Below, in pieces: positions 1 through 10,869 of a stretch of 38,805 nt of DNA. Under the pieces are notes generated by a model, which saw nothing but the letters and a program-made list of their open reading frames with translations, had not been told where the DNA came from and ran no database searches. Within the stretch, counting starts at the first letter, position 1, and the number at the start of each line of letters is the position of its first letter. Source of the stretch: Dicyema japonicum (taxonomy: Eukaryota; Dicyemida; Rhombozoa; Dicyemidae); contig RDEW01000128.1 of assembly GCA_011109175.1 (NCBI GenBank), positions 14,885 to 53,689 on the forward strand. The letters are read 5' to 3'. The position numbers and the translations under genes were made by a program.

Positions 1-1245
1 GATCTACAGCTGATGTGGTCTGGGGACATCGATGGCTTTGTGCAACACATCAAAAGTACAAGGGGGCTATTGGCATCCTTGGCATGGACATGTCCAAAGC
101 CTTTGACTCTATACACAGAGGGAGACTTTTGGATATCTTGGAGAAGTTGGTTGACGAGGACAGTGTCAGAATGATCAGTCTAATACTTGGAACAACGCAG
201 CTAAGTGTACGTTTTGGAAATTTGGAGTCTGTCTCATTCGAGACAACGTTCGGGGTACCGCAGGGAGATTCCTTGTCACCGGTACTTTTTGTGACATATC
301 TGGAGGCGGCACTCAGAGACTTCAGACTATTAATTGGCGATTTACCTCAAACTGAAGTGATTTATGCAGATGATATCGACTATATATCCAGCGACGAGAA
401 AACATTAAACTATATACGGACAAGGATGCCAGATGTCCTAGAAAAATGGTTCATCAAAATCAATACGGAAAAGACGGAGACAATTACCATACGCCGTGAA
501 TTAACCCGAACTGATGAAAAATGAAGATACTGTAAAAAATTGGGGTCGTTGCTCGGAGACGCTGAGGATATCACTAACAGGAAGATGTTGGCCGTCGCGG
601 CCTTTAGAAAAATGGGAGTAATCTGGAATCATTGTAAACAAATAAGCACACAATTACGTGTAAGACTATACAATGCCTTCGTGAAACCGGTCCTAATGTA
701 CAACGCTGCAACCTGGGGTGTCTCAGAAGCGGTAATGGACAAACTAGATGCCTTCCATCGTAAGCAACTCCGACTGTTGCTTGGCATCAACTGGCCGAAA
801 AAAATTACACAGAAGCGGTAATGGACAAACTAGATGCCTTCCATCGTAAGCAACTCCGACTGTTGCTTGGCATCAACTGGCCGAAAAAAATTACAAACAA
901 GAATCTATACAAAGTATGTAATACAAGACCATTGAGTCTGGATATCCTGGAATCAAGATGGCTTCTGTTTGGTCACATTCTTCGAATGAGCCAGATGACG
1001 CCTGCAAAAATAGCAATGGTGAACTATTTCTGCCCAGAAGTGAATACCTCGTTCCGTGGAAGACCTCTCATAACTTTGCCAGAGGTTCTAAACAAGGACC
1101 TGACCAATGTAGGACTAAAGCTGAAAACAGGAGATGATCGGGATACGCTCGGAATAACTGTAACCGCGGAGCATGGAGGAAGTTAGTCAAGAGAATTGTG
1201 GAAGAAAGAATAACCTGAAGAAAAATACGACACAAGCGGAACCTT
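1..1245 (+). pseudogene. Family A APE-type LINE: RT and C-terminal part, cut by window edge
   Basis: Reverse transcriptase copies element RNA into the chromosome. The frame is open from base 3 with no start, so the 5' part lies outside the window. Visible RT motifs are DMSKAFDSIH (motif A, around 85-115), GVPQGDSLSP (around 255-285) and YADDIDYIS with the catalytic Asp pair (around 360-390). An in-frame TGA at 522-524 breaks the frame, which reopens with LGSLLGDAEDIT. The thumb and C-terminal part (FRGRPLITLPEVLNKDL) follows, is frameshifted by an 86-bp duplication at 724-895, and ends near 1218. The protein aligns by eye along its length with the fuller copy at 24839-27794. It is a dead copy. 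The LINE class is secure; the exact clade is not assigned. Confidence 0.85.
724..895 (+). repeat. Exact 86-bp tandem duplication inside the family A RT
   Basis: Bases 724-809 and 810-895 are identical. The unit begins CAGAAGCGGTAATGGAC. Since 86 is not a multiple of 3, it shifts the frame and repeats the peptide MDKLDAFHRKQLRLLLGIN. The related copy at 24839-27794 has this peptide once. Confidence 0.95.
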
Positions 1246-1399
1246 AATTAAATAAATTACATTTTTGGTTCTTCGAAAGTGCTATTAATAATAATTACTG
1301 TATCCATTCATCTCTTGGACAAATGTCTTGAAAATCGAGGATAGCCGAAAATGAGCTTCCAAAATCACGGAACACTGAATTTATGGAGAGTTTTAGTCA
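1246..1399. other. Short spacer with no recognised feature
   Basis: AT-rich DNA between the end of the family A copy and a family C tail. Contains a short TAATAATAATTA run near 1287. No coding pattern is visible. Confidence 0.4.
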
Positions 1400-1600
1400 C
1401 CAATGCCTCTTGAAGCTTTGATACGAATGAACCATAGAACGCACCGTCGTGACTGCGAAGATCCAGTCACTCGACCGATACGTGCTTGTGTGGGGTTGAG
1501 GGAGGAGCATCGGGCCAAGATGAGTTCCTTGTCAGAGAGGGATGGGATCACGTGATTAGTTAGTTTTTGTAACCGTGGTCTCTGGTGTTATTATTATAAA
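1400..1600 (+). mobile_element. Family C LINE, 3'-end fragment
   Basis: Bases about 1456-1555 encode RPIRACVGLREEHRAKM and then DGIT followed by a stop at 1553-1555. This is the family C C-terminal signature (R-P-x-R-x-C-V-G, E-H-R-x-K-M, x-G-I-T-stop), also seen at 24700-24774, 10924-11060 (-) and 27942-28030 (-). A short ATTATTAT tail follows. No upstream RT remains here, so this is a 5'-truncated insertion. The boundaries are estimates. Confidence 0.6.
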
Positions 1601-1609
1601 AATACCGTG

Positions 1610-2690
1610 GCTTATGCGGTGGAGACTAAGCCAGTAGGGTCACTAGGCGACATTTCCCTAGTGTTGTATGCAGCACAGATCTCCTATGAGGAGTTGACGT
1701 ACAAGCCCAGATTACCCAGTAAATGGAGGAACAGATTGCTTGGAGACAAACAAAGCTGGAAGCACTGGAGGGGCACATAAGTGCTGTAGGAAGAGGGGTT
1801 AAAGGAAAAGCACCGTCTATAGTAAAAGGGTTACTTAGTAAACTCCGTGTTCCCAAATTGGACCTCAAAGAGTTGAGGAGGGCAACGGTGGAGTTAGAGG
1901 GAGCAATAATGGTGTATAAGAGGAAACTCTATACACATGAAAGTCGGTGTAAGAGAAGGAGAGAAAATAATCTGTTTGAGTTTAATCGCAGATTGTTTTA
2001 CCGTCGCCTACACGAAAATGGCCATAGTGTATGTTCCCAGCAGGACGCGGAAATGCTTTCCACATGGGGTAGTATGTGGGAGGTTAAACCACACAGAGGA
2101 AATGCGTGGAATGTCCGCTCTTTTCTTGGCGGAATCTTGCGGAATTTTCGATTTTCGCAAGAAATTTAAGGTGGTAGTGAGACATCTCCCTGATTGGAAA
2201 AAGACCGGGGTCTATAAAGTTTACAATTTCTTTATCAAAAGATGCACTTCATTGCACGAGTCTATGTGTCGTGTATTACAGAAAAGCATCACTAACCCGG
2301 AAACGATTCCTGATTGGGCATGCACAGAGACAACTTATTCGTCCCCAAGCTGGACAACCCTCAGTCTGCTGCAGATTATCGACCGATGACCTGCATGCCA
2401 ACACTTTATAAGCTGATGACCAAATTGGTGGCTAATGAGGTCAGTAGCTTTGTAGAGGCAAATGGAATGCTCTCCGAGAATCAATTGGGTACTGTGCGAA
2501 ATTTTCAGGGGCGAAAGTGCAGGCTTCGTTCAACAAGTGTTTTTCTGTGTTTAATGGAAACTCTATTTTGTCTATGCGGTTGGATGTGAAGAAGGCTTCG
2601 ATTCAGTTGATCATTCTTACCTTGTCTTTAACGCTCTTTGTATGCAGTGTAAAACCATCCTTCCAGTCCATAAAGGAATGATGAATGATC
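1610..2690 (+). pseudogene. Family B R2/R4-like LINE, N-terminal and RT finger part (first piece of a split copy)
   Basis: The order matches the restriction-endonuclease LINE group. ELTYKPRLPSKW is followed, after a frameshift, by a basic helical region (1723-2080, EEQIAWRQTKLEALEG and later NNLFEFNRRLFYRRL) and a W-x-x-M-W segment near 2075. VYNFFIKRCTSLHESM sits near 2215-2260. The RT fingers read DNLFVPKLDNPQSAADYRPMTCMPTLYKLM (split here as FVPKLDNP, ADYRPMTCMP, TLYKLM), then ENQLGTVRNFQG and LDVKKAFDSVDH (RT motif A, frameshifted, about 2582-2625). At least four frameshifts are needed. The copy stops near 2690 before the YxDD motif and resumes as thumb and endonuclease at 4440-5900; foreign RT fragments lie between. 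Confidence 0.75.
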
Positions 2691-2763
2691 CGTTAAAAAA
2701 TAAATAAAAACATGTCAGTTTCGAGTCTCAATTTCCTCATACACATGATCACATGGTGGGCTT

Positions 2764-3456
2764 TCATTCTTCGGAGTTTAAAATCACATAATGTACTTCC
2801 AGATTTCTCAAAGCTGTTCCGAAATTCTTCAGGGAACTCACAATGTTGATTCCGCAGGGAGCCTTGCTGATTTTCTTTTTTATTTCGACCGAAAACCTCA
2901 TTTCATTATACAGTTTTAATCCTTGGAGACAGCACCAGTCTTTTATCTCTTCCATGTACACATTGAGTCTCATCTCTGAGATCATGCTCGATCTCGACAT
3001 ATCAAACAGTAGCACGTCGTCAGCGTATGTCAGTGATCTTGTATTTCGTGTAGTCGGAGACGGGAAACTGGCCATTAGAACATTAAACAATAGAAAACTC
3101 AAAATTGATCCTTGTGGGACTTCTCTCTTCAATAATATCATATTTGAAAAATAGCGTCCGCATCTAACATAGAAGTTTCTTTTTTCTAGGTACACTTTCA
3201 ACCAATTCACTCGTTTTTTTAGGATTTTCGTCCGAGATAATCGACCGATTATGGCTCTGTGGTTAATACTGTCGGATGATTTTGATATGTCGGGACATAT
3301 GATATTCAAGAAACATTTGGATTCTCTTGCTTTGCATAACTCGGAGTTAAGACGAAATAAGTAATCATTGCATGACCGTCCAGTGTGGTTCATCAGCTTT
3401 GTAGAGAGATGTGTAAATTCATAAAGTAATGCCTTCAACGCAAACCTCGGCATCAA
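2764..3456 (-). pseudogene. Family D non-LTR RT fragment
   Basis: A 230-codon open stretch on the minus strand holds a reverse transcriptase palm. It shows DISKSSDSINHRAI (motif A, second Asp changed to Ser), EVPQGSILSFLLFNV (the PQGS block) and TYADDVLLFD (catalytic YADD). ATG at 3453 is only the first in-frame Met; the fragment has no endonuclease and no tail. The sequence differs from families A, B and C (for example WLKVYLEKRNFYVRCG between A and PQGS). It abuts the opposite-facing family C fragment within about 10 bp at 3457. It is probably an APE-type LINE by motif spacing, clade unknown, and non-functional because it is a fragment with a damaged motif A. Confidence 0.8.
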
Positions 3457-4435
3457 AAGATTATGTGTTCCATTAACATACAGAAGGTTTTTGACTCGAT
3501 ACCGAGGAAACTGCTTACTAGGAAGATCTATAGCTCAAACAATTTGAACATTTGGCTAGCAAACTTCCTCAACGGACGAAAAGGAAGATTGATTTCCTAT
3601 TCTACATCTTCAGTCACTAAATTCTGCCGAACAGAGTCCCGCAAGGATCCCCTCTCTCCAATTCTCTTCAACCTATTTATGAGCGACATGCCTTCCCACA
3701 GGTGCGACGATACCCTGTTCCTTGTTTATGCTGACGAATTAATCCTGACAACAAGAGATCAGTGTATCCACACAGCGAATAATCGGTTACAAGATTCACT
3801 GGACAACCTGAACTGTTGGCTTACGAGGAACCAACTCCACACAAGTCCTGAAAAGTCATGCTCCATGATCTTTACTTCCAATAGAAGATTGACTAATTCG
3901 GCGCCTCCATTGACTCTAAATGGGATAATAATCCCCTCCACAAATTAAACCAAAATACTGGGGGTCACATATGTCCTACTAATGACCTTCAGAATCATGT
4001 GAACAACATTATCTCATCTTTCCAGCGAAAATTAAACTTTGTAAAAACGCTACCAGGATACTACAAGAGATGGTTCCACCCAACAGTAGATCATCTCTAC
4101 TACTTCCGTCAATCAGCTACTGCTGCGCGGCTAACATATCTTATACCAACCTAAAGAAAATTAACTCCTTCTAAGAGACAGCAACAATGACCCTACAAAG
4201 ATCCTCCTCGATATTAAAACCAACCCCGTTTGAGGAACTCGTGAGAAGTACGGAAGCTCTGCCAAAACTTATAAACCTCCAAAAAATCATTTGTCCTCAT
4301 CGGAAAAGTGTCGGCACTCGAAAGGAAGGCCGAGAAAAGATGCTCAAAAATGCCAGGACCACCTGACAGCCCCTACTCTCCTTTGTTTCTTCCGTGATTC
4401 TTGGTTCTAAATAATTACAATAATTAAAATTTGAG
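3457..4435 (+). pseudogene. Family C LINE, RT palm to 3' end
   Basis: Bases 3463-3948 encode INIQKVFDSIPRK (motif A), SRKDPLSPILFNLF (degraded PQGSPLSP block) and VYADELILT (YxDD with the second Asp changed to Glu). TSPEKSCSMIFTSNRRLTNSAP follows, and the same NRRLTNSAP string occurs in the minus-strand copy at 27930-28610. Past 3948 the frame is broken, but the tail VGTRKEGREKMLKN at about 4311-4370 is the family C C-terminal signature. The changed catalytic Asp and frameshifts mark it as dead. With the family D fragment it lies between the two halves of the family B element. Confidence 0.75.
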
Positions 4436-4439
4436 GAGG

Positions 4440-5900
4440 TCTACTCCATGGAGGTCTGTGCCAGGGAATATTTTGAGAGTATAGGACTAGATTTGAATTA
4501 TCGCAAGTATGTAGCGAGTTAGAAAAAGTCTTAGATGGAATACGAAGGATATAAGTATCTGGGTGTTACTAAACTCCAAAGTCTCTTATAATTTCTGAGA
4601 CAAAGCGACAAATTACTGAAAGCATTCGTAGAAGAGCTGCGTCTCTAAATTCACGAAATTTGTTCCTAGCATTAAATGAGTATGCTGTCTCGCTGCTAAG
4701 CTACTACATAGGTGTTGTGGAGTTTGAGCCCAAAGAGTAAGATGAGATGGATGTTATGATCAGTGGAGTACTCAGAGAAAACCATGTCTACGTGCTCGCA
4801 GCCAATAAGGAGAGAAAATATTTAGCCCGTGATAAATTTGGCCTTGGACTGTATGGAGTGGTGCAACTAAGTGAGCGTATCCTTATGCGAATGCATGACA
4901 CCCTGATAGCTGGGTCAAGTGTGTCTGCTAGGAAGCCATAATAACGACTGAGAAAGCACAGGCAACTCACCTAGGCAATATCAGACCTTTTTGTCTGCTA
5001 AGTATGGTGTTGATGATGATGGGCTAGTAAGTGTGAAGGCGTTGATCGAATTACAATATAATAATTTGATGGAAAAGATCAACTTAAAAGCCTTCATAAG
5101 GTCCTCTTCAGATTGGACAAACCACATGTCGACCTTAAGTCGTCGACAATATGGCTAAAATACGATAACAATTCACCTCGATAAGAGGCGTTGTACACGT
5201 ATATGCAAGACCGCAATATTTTTGGGGGGCGATCAACAAATAAATGTCCCCATTGTAAATCAGGAGAATATCGGTTGATCATTTAGTCACTTGGTGACGG
5301 ACTCATAAGGAGCTATTTGTAGTAGAGAACACCAGGGTCCAAATTAAGGTAAACAGTCTTATCCGTTCCTCGGTGCTATTCAAGCAGACTAAACCGGACA
5401 TTGTGGTACACGATAAGGAGTCTGGCCAAGTCCTTACATAGAAGTTTGCATTAAGTCTCAAAACCGTTTGCAACTTTCGCTGCTCTATGAATGCCAAGTG
5501 AAGATTATTCCAGTGGTTTTGACATGGGATGGAGTTGTCTCAAGATGCTTCAAGAATCATATGGATAAATTATCTATTGAAGAATCAACAAGGACTTACA
5601 TTCAATCGGTTGTGCTGAAGAGAACGCTCGAAAGTATGCTCATTTAACATAAGCATGGGATGAAGGTATACGATGAAGAGTACGCCTCTGCTACCTCCCA
5701 ACTTGTGGAACTGGCATGCCGTGAGGACAGCCCACTGGACTCTAACGGAGATATTTTGACTGAATCTGATGTGGAGATGCGGAGTAACAGAGAGGTTATG
5801 GCACACTATTCTTCTAAGAGAAGAAGAGGGATTACCAACAATCTGGATTAAAATACGCTTAATTAGTTGATTTACTCTATTTAAACAAAGTTTGGGTATA
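4440..5900 (+). pseudogene. Family B R2/R4-like LINE, thumb and restriction-like endonuclease (second piece of the split copy)
   Basis: Continues the element at 1610-2690. The order is EYFESIGLDLNYRK (after the missing YxDD), GYKYLGV, then 4620-4940 with SIRRRAASLNSRNLFLALNE, SYYIGVVEFEPKE and ANKERKYLARDKFGLGL. The same block is found at 38008-38256 on the minus strand. The endonuclease remains at 5290-5460 read KPDIVVHDKESGQ, matching KPDIVVHNKE in the intact-frame copy at 29581-29901; the K/RPD is the first motif of the PD-(D/E)XK-type nuclease of this LINE group. The end reads VVLKRTLESML near 5605-5640, and an open stretch at 5660-5851 extends it. There are several stops and frameshifts. 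The active-site segment of the RT is absent. Confidence 0.7.
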
Positions 5901-7829
5901 TTAGTTATGACAAGGCAACTCAATGGAATGACAAAAAGTATTCCAGCCAGGGATTCTATTGAAGGTGAGCTTTTTGTACCTTAATAAATTATTAAAAATA
6001 TGTATTTGTGTCGGACTGAACTAATAATTGATATCAAAATAAGTAGTTTGGTTTTCCTTCTGTAGTACCACCTGGCGGACTCTTAGGTAGAGTTTTGGTG
6101 GGAGATAGAGGCTATGCTGACTACATTTATTATCAAAAATCAAATTATCTAATTACGAGGGAATGCCATTCGGTAATTCCTATAGAAGTTTTTTTACCAG
6201 CAGGTGACCCGCATGAAAACCTGAGCATACGGTGATGGTTTACTATTTCTATTAGAAATTATCAATTGATATTTTTAATGGTCAAAGTACATTTTCGGAC
6301 TTGGCAGAGTTTCTAGAACTAAAGATGTTCTCCTGTAAAAGGACTCACAATACTTAAAGGTTGACAGGAGAAAATAGGTTGATGCGACATAAATATTTTG
6401 CTTATAGGACGGATTAAGATTTCTAAGACCGCAAAGTTCTGGTTATTCAAGACAATCCTTACCATGTCTTGCTGATTAGTCATTTCAACAAATTTTATTA
6501 TTCAGCAACAGAAAAAAATGAAATTCTGAAACAAAGCATAAGAATCTCCAGTTGAGATGGACGGCGGCTAGATTCGACACGAGTAGTAAATTCACGACCT
6601 ATGATCGAGAGTTTTCAGAGAAAAATCATTATGAAATTAAAAAATTGCTGCACATTGACCTAATCAGCAATATTTTTTAAACTTAAGAATTTCTTTTAGA
6701 AAAGGCGAGAGATTTGAATAAAATGACTTGTGAGAACCAAAGGTATGAAACAACCAAAAGAATAGAAACCCAATTATTCCAAGTCCCAACAAAACCAGAA
6801 TATATTAGTAACGGAGGATTAATTTTGAAGAATTGCCAGAGCTGGCACAGTCAAAGCCATGGAAAAAATCAGTTTTTCTGCAGATTTAGAAAAATAGGTA
6901 ACTCTGAACATAGCTAGTATCCGTCTCTGCGTCACCTATTGCCAGAAAATAATATATCACGGCATCTATTACAAATATCTAAATTTAGTAATTTTTTTAC
7001 CAAAATTTTGACTTGTCTTCTTACCAAGTGCTCCCTAATATAATTCTAAATATTATACATATAAATACAAGCAAAACGTCAGCAGCACTGTAATAGACCC
7101 CATTTGCTAAAATATATTATTGAGGTAAACCTCTCTCAGTTTCTAGCCCTTCGTAAATTCTTTTGAATTCATTTATCGCAACTGCGTATTGGCTTTTTGA
7201 TCGTGGATCGGTTGTTGCGTCATTAATCTCCTTGAAAGTATTGTATAAAGTTCTAAAAATTTTAATCTACATGGTTAGTATTTCACAACTAAAAATTCTG
7301 TAGATGTATCACTATCTATATTTTCTAAGTCAAGTGCTTCAATTTCTACTAAAAGACCCTGAAATTTATTTATATTAATACTTCTAGAATTATATGACTT
7401 TCTTGGGGAGGATGATCTTAAAATTTAGAAAAAAATAACGTTTCACCCATGATTTTAAATTTCTCAAAAAATTAACATATTGGTTCTAAGAATTAAAATG
7501 TATATATACGGAAGCCATTTTAACGTCGCTTAAAAAATCTAGATATTCTCCATCGACCAAACTCATCAATACGAACTGCAACAACATTTTCGTTCATTTT
7601 AATAAAATTGCTATTTAAGCTCGATAAATAATTCACGTTATATCGGACGAGCGCGAATAATTCGGCATTAAATAATCCCTCTAGAACATTAGGGATTATA
7701 ACCAATTGTTTTAGAGATTTACCACGTGGCTGGTAAATATTCTGTTATGACACTTTTAGAAATAGTTCCCTTTTCTCTCAAGATTATTGATTTGTTAAGA
7801 TTCCAGATTTGACCTGGTTGCCGTTTTTT
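5901..7829. other. AT-rich region without recognised genes; four short unassigned open stretches
   Basis: I recognise no element here. The open stretches are as follows. 6047-6235 (+), no Met, contains GGLLGRVLVGDRGYADYIYY, faintly like a DDE transposase block but too short to call. 6714-6917 (+) has no clear start. About 7130-7267 (-) contains SQYAVAINEFKRIYEGLETE with no similarity I know. 7520-7705 (-) contains NENVVAVRIDEFGRW. They may be remains of old elements or exons of an unrecognised gene. No RNA gene or clear promoter is seen. Confidence 0.3.
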
Positions 7830-8073
7830 GGTAATCAATTTAACTGATCATGTTAACCATCACGAGGCTTCAAATGGTACCTATTTTATATTACTAAAGG
7901 TTCGAATCACGAAACTATTAGCAAAGTTATCTCTCTCTAATTGTTGGTAATCAATTTAACAGATCATGTTAACCATCACGAGGCTTCAAATGGTACCTTC
8001 GAATCCTTTCGATTTTATATTACTAAAGGTTCGAATCACGAAACTATTAGCAAAGTTATCTCTCTCTAATTGT
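7830..8073 (+). repeat. Imperfect tandem duplication (116-bp unit; second copy carries a 15-bp insertion)
   Basis: Unit 1 is 7830-7945 and unit 2 is 7946-8073. Both start GGTAATCAATTTAAC and run to CTCTCTCTAATTGT. Unit 2 differs by T to A near 7961 and by 15 extra bases (TCGAATCCTTTCGAT) after GGTACC. Each unit includes GGTTCGAATCACG, which resembles a B-box, but I find no A-box or cloverleaf. No coding pattern is visible. Confidence 0.9.
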
Positions 8074-8234
8074 CCTGTCACCACTGCTGAATTTTTGGAA
8101 AGGAGTAAGTATCACGACCCTTCGTTTTTAGGCAATTTCCGTTGAGATTTCTGGCATTATTGTTCCGGGCACGTCTAAGTTTATTAGGTCAATCGGAAGG
8201 TTTACGGGGAAGCGGGAGGGTGAAACTAGAATGA

Positions 8235-8446
8235 CAGAACATTGGGCTCGCGATTATGAGAGGTAGCTCCAATCACGTGAACAATGCCTGCAGACCATAA
8301 TGGAGATCTGTCTTACAACTTTACTGTGATAGTTATTAGCCAGAACATTGGGCTCGCGATTATGAGAGGTAGCTCCAATCACGTGAACAATGCCTGCAGA
8401 CCATAATGGAGATCTGTCTTACAACTTTACTGTGATAGTTATTAGC
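8235..8446 (+). repeat. Exact 106-bp tandem duplication next to a LINE 5' end
   Basis: 8235-8340 and 8341-8446 are identical; the unit starts CAGAACATTGGGCTCGCG and ends GATAGTTATTAGC. It ends about 20 bp before the 5' end of the deleted family C copy (8460). It is absent at the corresponding place upstream of the copy at 30170, so it belongs to the flank and not to the element. Confidence 0.95.
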
Positions 8447-8459
8447 AAAATTTATTTAA

Positions 8460-9075
8460 AAACCGTCATGTGGCTCGCCGACGACGTGATGGAATTTGGA
8501 AGAAAAGATCCACACTTTTTGCTATCTTCACCAAAGGGACTCACTTTTATCCGACATGCTGAGAACAAAGTAACTTCTAAAGAAAATGAGAATTTTAAAA
8601 GTGCTCTCAAAAACACTCAAGACCAAATTGGGAGCCTTGCCACGGTTTATGAACAATTTATCCACGACAACGTATGAAGTCCTTCGTGGGCAATGCAGAT
8701 TTCATGCTCCTCGTCATTGAACTATCCGCAATCCAAGAGACTGCAGTTGATTGGACCAAACACAAGATCAACCTACTAAAAGTCTTCTAATTGAATTCAA
8801 CGAAAATTCTCTTAGTCGGCCAGTAAACCGAGCTGCCCCCAATTTCATATACTATCGAAGTATCTACAAACATGTCAAAAGTTTGAGCCAAAAAGAAAAG
8901 CAGTACAGGATTCTCGACCCCANAAAGTAGTGGGGACGATGGAGGATCACAGACGTCGAATGGCACAAGTGATTGCGAGGACTGGGATCACCTAACTGTC
9001 TGACTCTTTTGTCTTTCTTTCTCGGTGTTCCCGGGGTTATTAAAATAAATAAAATAAATAAAATAATAGATATTA
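8460..9075 (+). mobile_element. Internally deleted family C LINE derivative
   Basis: The first about 65 bases (from GTCATGTGGCTCGC) match the 5' end of the copy at 30177. At about 8535 the sequence jumps to bases matching 31425 onward (CTTTTATCCGACATG). It then follows that copy's thumb region (ENKVTSKENENFKS, ATVYEQFI) to the tail. The 2A-like motif, the endonuclease and the RT palm are missing. The tail at about 8920-8992 gives VGTMEDHRRRMAQV and TGIT-stop, then an AT-rich AAATAAATAAAATAAATA run. Base 8923 is N. The open frame 8390-8677 spans part of it but starts upstream of the element, so it is not a real gene. It looks like a non-autonomous LINE with both natural ends. Confidence 0.7.
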
Positions 9076-10869
9076 TTAATCATAAAATAAAATCTTTTAC
9101 CTTTTTTACATTTACATGGTTTAAAATAAAAGATTTTAGAATGGAAAGACAATAACCCCAGTTTGAGGCACTTTGTGCACTGTATACGAATTACATTACT
9201 ACTCCTTTGCGGCAGGGCTGTATTCTATGTTTTATATTAGTAAACCGTAAATATTCCAGAGAAGTACCAGATTTCATTCATTTTTTTGTTAGCCTTGTCT
9301 AAAGGAACTTTTAGTAGTTGTTGACTGTGTTATAATTAAGTTTATTGATTCTTTCTAAATATAAATATCTCCGGCTTTTTATAGATAGTGCATCCAATCA
9401 AATATCAACGCATCATTATATTATTCAATTGACTTGTTAGGGACAAACTTTTAGGACACAGGTGTATACATGCCTTCCGGCATAATTGTAGTTAAACACG
9501 TGGTTGTTAGATTGTCAATGTTCTTGAAAACATGTTTCATCTTGAATTTTGAAGAAAGCAGAGATACTCTTAGATCAGAGATGTCTCATTCATAGGAGTT
9601 GATGATCTCTCCATATTAACTGATTTATTTTCCCTCCAGTTAAATACTGGCAAGTGAATGTTCTCTAATCTTTGATGTGAGATAATATGGTGTTATTTAC
9701 AGGATGATCTAATCTGGAATGTGATATACTTTTACGGAGGAACTCCAAGATGATGGTCATATGGGTCTTCCATTGAGATTCAGCCCATATAATTCCTACT
9801 TTTCTTAAATCTGAGTTTCCTAGCAATCTTCGGGCGAACTTGTTTGCTCTTCATAGGGTGAATGTTCTAAACTCAACAACCCAATGTTATTAACCCCCGA
9901 GAAAGAAGTTAACAAACTAATTAAATGTATCCAGTTTTCCACTGTCACAGAATGTCCTCCCAATGTCACACAAGTCCACTCAGAACCAGCATAAAAGGTA
10001 AAAGATATCCATTCTTGCAGTTATGAGAACCCCTCCAGTGGATGGGGAGAGTAAATGATCCTTTTTCATGCAACCTTAGCACTAGATTACATAACGATAC
10101 ACTATTAAAAAGGAAGAGGAAGTAACAGAAGAGACAAAATATCTTCAATCAAGTATCCACATAAGCCCCATACTACCGTTGGCGACACACGACTCGCGCT
10201 TTCATATTTAGCAATATAGCTATTATGGTAAGGAGATTTTTTGATTTTATAACTTTTGATTTTCACAATATTTTTAAATGAGAACAACATTTTTAGTTAA
10301 GTTAGTTCCTTTCGCGTTGCACTGACAAGGTCGGGGTTCGCTTGAGCCATAGTTTCAACAATCCTCGCTGTCATCAGTTTCTAGGACCTTTTTTCTGTGC
10401 TGCATTCGAATATCATCCAGGTCATCAATGGAATTGAATTTTTTTCCTACTTTTTTAGGCATACTGACAAGTTTTGAACAAATTTAAAGAATTTAAAAGA
10501 ACATATGAATTTATTGACACAATCACCATAACCATTAGCTAAAATATGTGGGGTAATTGAGGAAATTAGTTTTCCATAAAAGAACGAATGTTGGTCTTTA
10601 TGGGGACAGCGAAAGACTCCTTTCCATAACCCTCCTAATTAAGTGAGCAGACGCACCCAGTCTTGTATTAGTCCGTCCGGAGGGCATCCTCAATTGTATT
10701 GGAAAGGGGATCTGCAGCGACAGGACGAGGAGCCTTAGGGGATCTTCACCGGAATATTCCGGGAAAAACCTTGCTCCGAGATTAGACGTAAGATTGATTC
10801 AGAGTCCATGACTGATAATTTTTGACTTGAATAACACAAAATAGTCCTAGTGATATGACATATTTTTTA
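9076..10869. other. No recognised gene or element
   Basis: About 1.8 kb of AT-rich DNA. A 61-codon ATG-initiated frame at 10105-10290 (-) reads MLFSFKNIVKIKSYK and ends in a leucine-rich stretch (LSLLLLPLPF); I do not recognise it and it may be chance. A GC-richer patch at 10670-10760 shows no coding pattern. Confidence 0.3.

Noticed and set aside
2764-4435. Minus and plus RT fragments as one twin-primed LINE insertion
   Set aside because: Both contain the same RT region (motif A to YADD) with different sequence, so they are two elements and not one inverted copy.
6047-6235. Harbinger-type transposase fragment (VLVGDRGY)
   Set aside because: One short block without the expected following motifs is not enough to assign a superfamily.
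7903-8040. tRNA genes at the two GGTTCGAATCACG sites
   Set aside because: No A-box at proper spacing and no acceptor or anticodon stems around either site.
7830-8446. CRISPR array or satellite from the repeats at 7.8-8.4 kb
   Set aside because: These are two unrelated two-copy tandem duplications, with no spacers and no further units.
8390-8677. A 95-codon gene starting in the 106-bp duplication
   Set aside because: The frame runs from non-element flank into a deleted LINE. It is a chance open frame across an insertion boundary.
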